DNA of 6,320 nucleotides from NCBI GenBank assembly GCA_903905395.1, contig CAIVGD010000226.1, positions 1 to 6,320 of the forward strand. Direction: 5' to 3'. Below the pieces are notes generated by a model. That model had not been told where the DNA came from. It ran no database searches and saw only the letters and a list, made by a program, of their open reading frames with translations. The translations under genes were made by a program, and so were the position numbers. This stretch comes from an uncultured Verrucomicrobiota bacterium (GTDB lineage Bacteria; Verrucomicrobiota; Verrucomicrobiia; Methylacidiphilales; Verrucolacustridaceae). This document shows positions 1-5,202 of the stretch, in pieces (within the stretch, counting starts at the first letter, position 1; each line of letters begins with the position of its first letter).

Positions 1-24
1 CTGACCGGCTTCCTCGGCGCATGA
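1..24 (+). CDS. Possible 3' end of an upstream gene (partial)
   Basis: Frame 1 is open from the window edge and ends in a TGA at 22-24, which overlaps the ATG of the next gene as ATGA. The seven visible codons would read LTGFLGA. Two things make a real gene end plausible: the 4-base overlap is the same kind seen at the next junction (TTGA at 644-647), and no Shine-Dalgarno sequence precedes the ATG at 21, so coupled translation would explain its start. Seven codons prove nothing, and chance is a fair alternative. No function can be given. Confidence 0.3.
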   Translation: MTGFLGA

Positions 25-647
25 GCCCCGCTGGTTGGACCGATTATCTCGAACAACACCTAGGGCGTTGGGCCGTCCCCTACCTCACGCGTGGACTGGT
101 GGCGATGAACGCCGCCGCCTGGATCCTAAACCTCTCATCGCCCGGCTTTTCTTCGATTCTTAAGTTGGAGCCCTCCTTGGTGGTCCAAGGTGAATTCTGG
201 CGCCTCCTCACCTTTCTCTTCGTCCCGCCATCTTCCGCTCACCCTATTTTTCTCCTGCTCTTTCTTTGGTTTCTCTGGTCGATCGGCGACGCCCTCGAAG
301 CGACCTGGGGCTCCTTTCATCTCAATCTCTTCCTGCTCATAGGTGTCCTATCTGTTATCACGGTCGCTTTCGTCGGCCCGAGCGCCCCGGTGAATCCTTT
401 CTACCTGCACAAATCCCTCTTCCTCGCCTTCGCCACCACCCTGCCAGATCAGAAGGTCTTTTTTTTCCCCATCCCCGTTCCCCTTTCCGTCCGCTGGGTG
501 GCCGCGGTTAGTTCCGCCCTCCTATTTCTTCCCGCTTTTTTTCAACCCGCGATCTTGCCCGGCATCCTCGCCGGCCTCGCAGGTTACTTCGCCTTCTTTT
601 TGCCCCCCTTCCTCGAGGAACTCTTGCACCGGTTCCGCCATCGTTGA
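21..647 (+). CDS. Rhomboid/Derlin-fold membrane protein, probable pseudoprotease
   Basis: A 208-residue, very hydrophobic protein with about five or six membrane segments (roughly 24-38, 60-88 possibly as two, 99-118, 132-149, 158-173 and 177-195) and a basic C-terminal tail (HRFRHR). The stretch GEFWRLLTFLFVP (57-69) matches the GExWRLxT signature of the first loop of rhomboid-superfamily proteins, and LEATWGS (92-98) fits the following LE-x2-(W)G pattern. The catalytic GxSG serine motif and a matching membrane histidine are absent, so protease activity is unlikely. Known inactive relatives (iRhoms, Derlins, TMEM115-like proteins) act as membrane chaperones or trafficking factors; assigning such a role here is inference. 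The ATG at 21 has no Shine-Dalgarno sequence. The frame stays open to position 3, so a start outside the window is possible, but the N-terminus looks natural. It overlaps the next gene by 4 bases, implying co-translation with an exported L,D-transpeptidase. A general polytopic protein unrelated to rhomboids is the main alternative. Confidence 0.7.
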   Translation: MSPAGWTDYLEQHLGRWAVPYLTRGLVAMNAAAWILNLSSPGFSSILKLEPSLVVQGEFWRLLTFLFVPPSSAHPIFLLLFLWFLWSIGDALEATWGSFHLNLFLLIGVLSVITVAFVGPSAPVNPFYLHKSLFLAFATTLPDQKVFFFPIPVPLSVRWVAAVSSALLFLPAFFQPAILPGILAGLAGYFAFFLPPFLEELLHRFRHR

Positions 648-1408
648 GGACGTGGTTCCGGTTGCCGGATTTTTTCCTTCTCCTGCTCGTCCCTTGCCTC
701 GCGTTTGCTTCTCCTTCTTCGTCTTCCTCCAGCTCTCCCATTCCATCCGACGCCAAGGCCTTGCTCCTGGCCGTGACCGATAATTGGAACTCCACCCAAA
801 CCCAACTCCAACTCTATCGCCGAACCCTCCCCAATGGGTCTTGGTCTTTATCCGGCTCCCCAAAACAGGTCCATCTCGGACGTAGCGGACTCGCCTGGGG
901 TCGGGGACTCCACCCCAACCAACCCGGACCGCAAAAGCGTGAGGGGGACAAAAAGTCGCCCGCCGGAGTTTTTCCACTCGGCTCGATTCTCTACGGGTAC
1001 GCTGACCGATTATCCTTTCCAGGTTGGCGTTACCGTCGTGTCTCGGATCGTGATCTCTGGATCGAGGATCCAACTTCCCTCAACTACAACCGCCATCTCA
1101 TCCTCCCCCCACACATGGCTCTTCCCACCAATCATCTGTACGACCTTATGCGGCAGGACGACCCCGCCCACGCTTTGAAACTTTTCATCCGGCATAACGC
1201 CCCTCCCGATGTCGTTCCCGCCGCCGGCAGTGCCATTTTTTTCCACCTTTGTCGCGGCCAGGATTCCACCACCACCGGTTGCACTTCGCTGGAGGAACCG
1301 GATTTTCACGCCCTGCTAAACTCTTTCTCACCATCCGATCATCCCGTATATGTCCTCCTGCCTCGGATCGATTATGATCGTCTGCGAAGCACCTGGAAGC
1401 TTCCTTAA
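644..1408 (+). CDS. Secreted L,D-transpeptidase, YkuD-type catalytic domain
   Basis: A 254-residue protein of the YkuD/COG3786 L,D-transpeptidase type, enzymes that use a cysteine to form 3-3 peptidoglycan crosslinks or to attach proteins to peptidoglycan in the periplasm. An N-terminal signal peptide is visible: basic MRTWFR, a Leu-rich core, then AFA (20-22) as a likely signal peptidase I site. A linker with seven consecutive serines (25-31) follows. The catalytic core runs from about 65 to 240: GDKKSPAGVFPLG (101-113) is the usual substrate-loop signature, and HLCRGQDSTTTGCTSL (201-216) supplies the presumed catalytic His201 and Cys213. The residue after GC is not the GC-I-R form of ErfK/YbiS enzymes but the GC-x-x-L form of COG3786. 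The start is a TTG at 644 whose last two bases belong to the preceding TGA stop. The next in-frame ATG is codon 158, inside the domain, so the TTG is needed to keep the signal peptide. C18 is preceded by Pro, so a lipoprotein is unlikely. The exact crosslink or substrate is unknown. Confidence 0.88.
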   Translation: MRTWFRLPDFFLLLLVPCLAFASPSSSSSSSPIPSDAKALLLAVTDNWNSTQTQLQLYRRTLPNGSWSLSGSPKQVHLGRSGLAWGRGLHPNQPGPQKREGDKKSPAGVFPLGSILYGYADRLSFPGWRYRRVSDRDLWIEDPTSLNYNRHLILPPHMALPTNHLYDLMRQDDPAHALKLFIRHNAPPDVVPAAGSAIFFHLCRGQDSTTTGCTSLEEPDFHALLNSFSPSDHPVYVLLPRIDYDRLRSTWKLP

Positions 1409-1417
1409 GTCCACACC

Positions 1418-3001
1418 ATGAAGCCCTACGTTTTCGACGCTTTCATCCTCTTCGCCTACTTTGTCGCCATTATCGGAATCGGACTGGCCGCATCTCGCCG
1501 CCAGACCTCGTTGCAGGATTACGCACTCGGCGGACGATCAATGCCTTGGTGGGCCGTACTCGCATCCATCTTGGCGGCAGAAATCAGCGCGGCCACTTTT
1601 CTCGGAGCTCCGGGCGAAGGGTACGCCCTCCGTAACTTCACCTACGCCCAATTGGCACTGGGTACGATTCTCGCACGAATCCTGGTCAGTTGGATTTTTA
1701 TCAAGCCCTACTACACCTACGGAGTGGTCTCTATCTACGAGTTTTTGGAAATACGCTTCGGCCCCAAATCCCGCCAATCCGCCAGTGCCGTTTTTCTCAT
1801 TACCAGGGCGCTCGCCAGTGGCACCCGTCTTTATGTCGCCGCCATCATTCTCGTCCTCGGTTACGAAATGATCACCGGAACCCAACCCTCCCCCGCCCGA
1901 GAGCTGGCCATTACCCTAACTTCCCTCGTTGTCTTGGTGGGATTGACGGCCGTGTACACCGCCGCAGGAGGCATCAAGGCCGTGGTTTGGACCGATGTCA
2001 TCCAAGCAGTCGTTATGTTTTGCGGTCTCGGTTTTGTCCTCTGGCACCTCGCCGGATCCATTCCGCATGGATGGAACGGCTTTCACGCCAAACTTCAACA
2101 ACCGGACGATCTTTCTTTTTGGAGTCTCGGCCCAATCGTCCCAGGCAACATTCTCGCCAGCATCCATGGCGTTCTCGAAAGCGAATACACGATCTGGACC
2201 GCTTTCTTCGCCGCCACTTTCGTCACTATGGCCACTCACGGCACCGATCAGGATATGGTCCAACGAATGCTCACCGCCAAAAATCCGGCGCGGAGCCGTC
2301 TCGCCCTCGTCGCTTCCGGCTTGGCCGACATTCCGATTGTCATGGCCTTCCTCACCATCGGGATTCTTCTCTGGGTGCACTACCAATATACCCCCGACCC
2401 CCATCTCCCCACGAGAAACGCCCACGTTTTCGCTTACTACATTCTGCACGAACTCCCGCCTGGACTTCGCGGCCTGCTGATTGCCGGCATCTTCGCCACC
2501 GCCATGGGTTCCTTAAGCACCGCCCTCAATGCGTTGGCAACCTCCTGGGTTCGTGACTGGTACGAACCCTTCATAGCACCCCGCCTATCCCGCCCCGATT
2601 CTCTTCGGGCCGCCCGCTGGAGTACGGTTCTCTTTTCTCTGATTCTGGTGATCATCGGTGGCGCCACCGCCTGGGTGGTCATTTCAAACCCGACCTCCCG
2701 TATTCTTCCCATCGTCCTTGGAATTTTTGGTTATACCTATGGCTCCCTTCTTGGAATTTTCCTTTTGGGCGCTCTCACCAAAACCCGCGGCTCAGACCGT
2801 GGCAACCTCCTAGCCATGGTCGCCGGATTTATCGCCGTTGCCATCCTCTCCGGCCTGCCTTCCGATCTCCTGCGACTGGTCGGCCTCCCCCCCCTCCCTC
2901 GACCCGACTGGCTTCCCCTCATCGCATTCCCCTGGCGCATCACCTTCGGCACCCTCGTCACCTTTATCGTAGGCTTTTTCTTCTCGCCGAAATCTCGGTA
3001 G
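1418..3001 (+). CDS. Sodium:solute symporter, SSS (SLC5-like) family
   Basis: A 527-residue inner-membrane transporter, expected to couple solute uptake to a sodium gradient through a LeuT-type fold. Family marks appear in order: ALGGRSMPWWAV (36-47) after the first helix; EISAATFLGAPGEGY (55-69) in the segment that lines the sodium and substrate sites; AAGGIKAVVWTDVIQ (182-196), the classic SSS signature; THGTDQDMVQRML (273-285); and GSLSTALNALATSWVRDWY (364-382), the serine-rich helix that contributes Na2-site hydroxyls in characterised members. About 13 membrane helices can be drawn, the last at about 503-522, and the length is normal for the family. The ATG lies 9 bases after the L,D-transpeptidase stop with no good ribosome site nearby, so it is probably co-translated with it. 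Substrate cannot be deduced: the family includes sugar, sialic acid, amino acid and carboxylate transporters. Position next to a wall enzyme only hints at a wall- or glycan-derived solute. Confidence 0.93.
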   Translation: MKPYVFDAFILFAYFVAIIGIGLAASRRQTSLQDYALGGRSMPWWAVLASILAAEISAATFLGAPGEGYALRNFTYAQLALGTILARILVSWIFIKPYYTYGVVSIYEFLEIRFGPKSRQSASAVFLITRALASGTRLYVAAIILVLGYEMITGTQPSPARELAITLTSLVVLVGLTAVYTAAGGIKAVVWTDVIQAVVMFCGLGFVLWHLAGSIPHGWNGFHAKLQQPDDLSFWSLGPIVPGNILASIHGVLESEYTIWTAFFAATFVTMATHGTDQDMVQRMLTAKNPARSRLALVASGLADIPIVMAFLTIGILLWVHYQYTPDPHLPTRNAHVFAYYILHELPPGLRGLLIAGIFATAMGSLSTALNALATSWVRDWYEPFIAPRLSRPDSLRAARWSTVLFSLILVIIGGATAWVVISNPTSRILPIVLGIFGYTYGSLLGIFLLGALTKTRGSDRGNLLAMVAGFIAVAILSGLPSDLLRLVGLPPLPRPDWLPLIAFPWRITFGTLVTFIVGFFFSPKSR

Positions 3002-3010
3002 GACATTTCT

Positions 3011-3049
3011 CATAGAAGTTGCAACTATGCAGGGCCGCAGACCCTGCAT
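3011..3049 (+). terminator. Double hairpin after the symporter gene; possible terminator or small repeat
   Basis: Ten bases after the symporter stop lie two adjoining inverted repeats. The first is CATAG/CTATG (3011-3015 and 3025-3029) enclosing most of a perfect 10-bp palindrome AGTTGCAACT (3017-3026). The second is a perfect 8-bp stem, ATGCAGGG (3027-3034) with CCCTGCAT (3042-3049), and a 7-base loop. They share bases 3027-3029, so they compete. The position fits the end of the envelope operon, but no T-run follows the second stem, so it is not a canonical intrinsic terminator. It could instead be an mRNA-stabilising end or a dispersed palindromic repeat. Confidence 0.4.
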
Positions 3050-3072
3050 CCCAATTCCTAGCGTCAAACTCC

Positions 3073-3120
3073 AAAATCTAAAAAAACCCGCAATTTTAAC
3101 CCCAAATTAACTGTTAAATA
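3073..3120 (+). promoter_or_regulatory. AT-rich tract, possible larE promoter region
   Basis: This is the only strongly AT-rich stretch in an otherwise GC-rich window. It contains an A7 run (3080-3086), an AATTT/AAATT inverted repeat (3092-3096 and 3104-3108) and a TTAAC-T-GTTAA palindrome (3107-3117) that could be an operator. TTAAAT at 3114-3119 could serve as a -10 element, but I find no convincing -35 element at the right spacing. It lies about 150 bases upstream of larE. A promoter here is inferred from composition and location only. Confidence 0.22.
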
Positions 3121-3142
3121 TCTACCCAGGAACAACTTCCTT

Positions 3143-3170
3143 GGGGTCAGAGGTCAACATTCGGGGTCAG
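3143..3170 (+). repeat. GGGGTCAG direct repeat, possible REP/RAYT remnant
   Basis: GGGGTCAG occurs exactly twice, at 3143-3150 and 3163-3170, a 20-base period, with a further GGTCA between them (3152-3156). Motifs of the GGGGTCAG type are familiar at the ends of elements mobilised by REP-associated tyrosine (Y1) transposases in many bacteria. No transposase gene is present, so this would be a degraded or non-autonomous remnant. Two 8-base copies could also be chance or a tandem operator. Confidence 0.35.
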
Positions 3171-3190
3171 CCGCACGACTGGCCTCTAAA

Positions 3191-3220
3191 TCATCCTGTT
3201 TTCATAGGAATGTAGGATGA
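3191..3220 (+). promoter_or_regulatory. Inverted repeat in the larE leader (TCATCCT / AGGATGA)
   Basis: TCATCCT (3191-3197) pairs perfectly with AGGATGA (3214-3220) across a 16-base loop, and two G-U pairs could extend the stem inward. The element ends about 50 bases before the larE ATG, where a leader hairpin or a repressor site could act. It matches no riboswitch class that I recognise, and no nickel/cobalt (NiCo) riboswitch architecture is apparent. Function is unknown. Confidence 0.25.
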
Positions 3221-3259
3221 GCAGAAGCTGAATGTTTTCGCTTGGTAAGGTTTGAGCAT

Positions 3260-3263
3260 AGGA
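3260..3263 (+). promoter_or_regulatory. Ribosome binding site that favours the larE ATG at 3270
   Basis: AGGA sits 6 bases before the ATG at 3270. The longer in-frame TTG at 3252 has an AAGG only one base upstream, which is too close to function normally. This favours the 268-residue form of LarE over the 274-residue form. Confidence 0.5.
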
Positions 3264-3269
3264 TTCGAC

Positions 3270-4076
3270 ATGCCTCTGAGCACGGAAATGGATGCCAAGC
3301 ATCGGCACCTGAAAACCCTCATCCAGGTCTGGCCCTCGGCCTTCGTAGCCTACTCCGGCGGGGTCGATTCCGCTTTTCTCCTTTGGACCGCTCACCAGAT
3401 CCTTGGCTCCAAAGTCACCGGCATCCTCGGCGATTCCCCCAGCCTACCCCGCTCCGAACACTCCGCCGCTCTGGACTTCGCCCGCCAACATCAACTTCCC
3501 GTCGAGGTTATTTCGACTCAGGAGATGGCGGATCCATCCTACGCCGTCAATCCCCCAAACCGTTGTTTCTTCTGTCGTTCCGAACTTTTTAAAAAGATGG
3601 AGTTGCTGGCAACCCAACGCGCCGTTCCGATTCTTGCCTATGGTGAAAATGCCGACGATGCCCTAACGGTCCGAGCCGGCCGCGCCGCCGCCGGAAATTT
3701 CCACGTCGTCGCCCCATTGCGCGAGGCTGGTCTAACCAAGGAGGATATTCGCGCCCTCGCCCGAGAAGCCGGATTGGAGATCGCGGAAAAACCTGCCTCC
3801 CCTTGCCTATCCTCACGACTCGCCCCCGGTCTGGCCGTCACCCCCGACCGCCTTGCCTCAATCGAACAGGCGGAGACCGCCGTCCGCGCCAGGGGATTTC
3901 GCATCGTCCGCGTCCGCCACCTAGGATCCAAAGCGCTTTTGCAAGTTTCCCCAGAGGAAACCCCTCGTTTGCTGGAACCCAGCCTTCGCGAGGATTTATC
4001 CCGGGAATTGATGGCCGCAGGTTTCGCGCAGGTGGAATTCGATCCAGCCGGCTATCAGGGAGCCGGTCTGCTTTAG
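3270..4076 (+). CDS. larE: ATP-dependent sulfur transferase LarE (nickel-pincer cofactor synthesis)
   Basis: LarE adenylates the carboxylates of the pyridinium dicarboxylate mononucleotide made by LarB and inserts sulfur, giving the dithio precursor that LarC loads with nickel. It is cytoplasmic. Numbers count from the upstream TTG at 3252; subtract 6 for the chosen ATG. The PP-loop SGGVDS is at 35-40, a GENADD segment at 131-136, NRCFFCRSELF at 103-113 and EKPASPCLSSR at 179-189. The Cys185 in the last motif is the likely counterpart of the sacrificial Cys176 of Lactobacillus plantarum LarE. Together with Cys105 and Cys108 it gives the three-cysteine set known from iron-sulfur-cluster LarE proteins such as that of Thermotoga maritima. 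Length is normal for the family. The ATG at 3270 is preferred for its Shine-Dalgarno spacing; a TTG at 3252 and an ATG at 3288 are alternatives. No larB, larC or lactate-racemase-type gene is in the window, so the client nickel enzyme is unknown. A different PP-loop sulfur transferase is the main, less likely, alternative. Confidence 0.9.
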   Translation: MPLSTEMDAKHRHLKTLIQVWPSAFVAYSGGVDSAFLLWTAHQILGSKVTGILGDSPSLPRSEHSAALDFARQHQLPVEVISTQEMADPSYAVNPPNRCFFCRSELFKKMELLATQRAVPILAYGENADDALTVRAGRAAAGNFHVVAPLREAGLTKEDIRALAREAGLEIAEKPASPCLSSRLAPGLAVTPDRLASIEQAETAVRARGFRIVRVRHLGSKALLQVSPEETPRLLEPSLREDLSRELMAAGFAQVEFDPAGYQGAGLL

Positions 4077-4085
4077 GTCAGACCG
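4048..4085. terminator. Overlapping hairpins at the larE/glf convergence point
   Basis: A perfect 7-bp stem, CGGTCTG (4064-4070) with CAGACCG (4079-4085), encloses the larE stop TAG (4074-4076) in its 8-base loop and begins its second arm inside the glf stop (4078-4080). A second stem, CCGGCT (4048-4053) with AGCCGG (4061-4066), lies just upstream in the larE coding end and is followed on the plus strand by TCTGCTTT. The two share bases 4064-4066, so only one can form fully at a time. The layout suits a shared two-way terminator for convergent genes, but neither strand has a long T-run. Confidence 0.4.
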
Positions 4086-5190
4086 CTGTGCGTAGTTTGT
4101 CGTATTCGGTTAGAGCCATCGCCACCACCTGATCCATGTTATAATATCGGTAGGTCGCCAAACGCCCGACAAAGGTAACCTGCTTCTCTCGCTCGGCCCG
4201 TTCCGCATATTTTTGATAAAGCACTTTCGTGTCGGGCGCAGGAATCGGATAGTAGGCCTCCTTGCCCGGCCCGAAATCCTCCGGGTACTCCCGGACAATT
4301 GTCGTGACCGGAGATTTCTGCCCCGTGGCATGCTTGATCTCCACCACCCGGGTGTAATCGAAGTCGTTGGGGTAATTTACTTGCATGGCGGGCTGAAAAA
4401 ACTCCCGCTGGAATGTCTCCGCCTCGAAACGCATGGAGCGGTATGGGAGTCGGCCTTCCGTAAAGTCGTAAAACTCGTCAATCATTCCCGTGTAAATCAG
4501 ATGCCGATATTTCACCTGTGCGCGAGCCTCTCGGTAATCGGTTTTTAGCCGCAAGGTGATCCGTGGGTGTTTTAGAATTCTCTCAAACATGGCCGTGTAG
4601 CCGTCCTGAGGAAGTGCTTGGAACTTTTCCGTAACAAAACGATTGTCCCGGTCTGTCCGCACAGGAATCCGACCACAGACCGCGGCATCCAACTGCGAGG
4701 GGTCCCGCCGCCACTGCTTTGTTGTGTAGTTGCGGAAAAACATCTCGTAGAACTCCCTACCCACTTGGGAGAGAACCATCTCCTCGGAGTTTTTTGGTTG
4801 CGAAATGGGCACTCTCCACTTGGCCAGGGTGGCTTCCATCTCCTCCGTGCTCGAAGCGCGCCCGAGATATTCCTCAAAAGTGTTCAGGTTGATCGGAAAC
4901 TGCCAATACTTCCCGCCGGTCCAGACCAGCACCTGGTAGGTCACGTGGTGCCATTTCGTAAAACGGCTCAGGTAATCCACAACCTTATCCGAATTCGTCC
5001 TGAAATAGTGGGGCCCGTAGGCATGAATGAGAATGCCCGCTTCATCGGTGCGGTCATACGCGTTGCCGGCGATGTGTTCCCGCCGATCCACCATCAGACA
5101 GGTTTTCCCGGAACCTTCCGCCAGTCTTTCTGCGAGGACGCTTCCGGCAAATCCTGCGCCGACGATCAGGTAATCGTACGATTCAGGCAT
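4078..5190 (-). CDS. glf: UDP-galactopyranose mutase family enzyme (Glf), possibly UDP-GalNAc-accepting
   Basis: A 370-residue cytoplasmic flavoenzyme that interconverts UDP-hexopyranose and UDP-hexofuranose, supplying galactofuranose-type sugars for surface glycans. The FAD-binding Rossmann motif GAGFAG is at 11-16, and REHIAGNAYD (37-46) corresponds to the usual HIGGN motif with Ala for one Gly. Other family marks are TTKQWRRD (156-163) with the active-site Trp160, GRIPVR (173-178), YTRVVEIKH (279-287) with the phosphate-binding Arg281, YYPIP (313-317) and RLATYRYYNMDQ (343-354). The motif normally written GPHIFHT or GAHIFHT reads GPHYFRT (59-65): the first histidine (H61) is kept and the second is Arg64. 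The same His-to-Arg change is linked, from what I recall of work on the Campylobacter jejuni mutase, with acceptance of N-acetylated UDP-GalNAc. The gene starts 10 bases after rmlB with a GAGG ribosome site that overlaps the rmlB stop, so the two are an operon. Family assignment is firm; substrate preference is inference. Confidence 0.93.
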   Translation of the reverse strand: MPESYDYLIVGAGFAGSVLAERLAEGSGKTCLMVDRREHIAGNAYDRTDEAGILIHAYGPHYFRTNSDKVVDYLSRFTKWHHVTYQVLVWTGGKYWQFPINLNTFEEYLGRASSTEEMEATLAKWRVPISQPKNSEEMVLSQVGREFYEMFFRNYTTKQWRRDPSQLDAAVCGRIPVRTDRDNRFVTEKFQALPQDGYTAMFERILKHPRITLRLKTDYREARAQVKYRHLIYTGMIDEFYDFTEGRLPYRSMRFEAETFQREFFQPAMQVNYPNDFDYTRVVEIKHATGQKSPVTTIVREYPEDFGPGKEAYYPIPAPDTKVLYQKYAERAEREKQVTFVGRLATYRYYNMDQVVAMALTEYDKLRTAV

Positions 5191-5198
5191 CCGGAACG

Positions 5199-5202
5199 CC
5201 TC
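5199..5202 (-). promoter_or_regulatory. glf ribosome binding site overlapping the rmlB stop codon
   Basis: On the minus strand GAGG (5202 to 5199) lies 8 bases before the glf ATG and shares two bases with the TGA that ends rmlB (5203 to 5201). Ribosomes finishing rmlB would terminate on the initiation site for glf, which favours coupled expression of the pair. Confidence 0.6.

Noticed and set aside
689..700. Lipobox at Cys18 of the L,D-transpeptidase
   Set aside because: The residue before the cysteine is proline (LVPC), which does not fit the lipobox rule, and a good AFA signal peptidase I site follows four residues later.
38..1014. Repeated GACCGATTATC near 38-48 and 1004-1014
   Set aside because: Two 11-base copies lie in coding sequence in unrelated proteins with no flanking similarity, so chance is the simplest explanation.
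522..1073. A 183-codon minus-strand frame antisense to the rhomboid-like and L,D-transpeptidase genes
   Set aside because: The composition is dominated by Arg, Gly, Glu and Lys, as expected from the complement of pyrimidine-rich coding DNA, and it has no identifiable fold or ribosome site.
1690..2556. A 288-codon plus-strand reading frame within the symporter gene
   Set aside because: It is rich in Arg, His, Ser and Pro with no recognisable domain, and it lies entirely within the strongly supported SSS symporter in another frame. It is a GC-rich shadow frame.
3252..3254. TTG at 3252 as the larE start
   Set aside because: The purine tract AAGG is only one base from it, whereas the ATG at 3270 has AGGA at a 6-base spacing and keeps the whole domain. 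It remains a weaker alternative.
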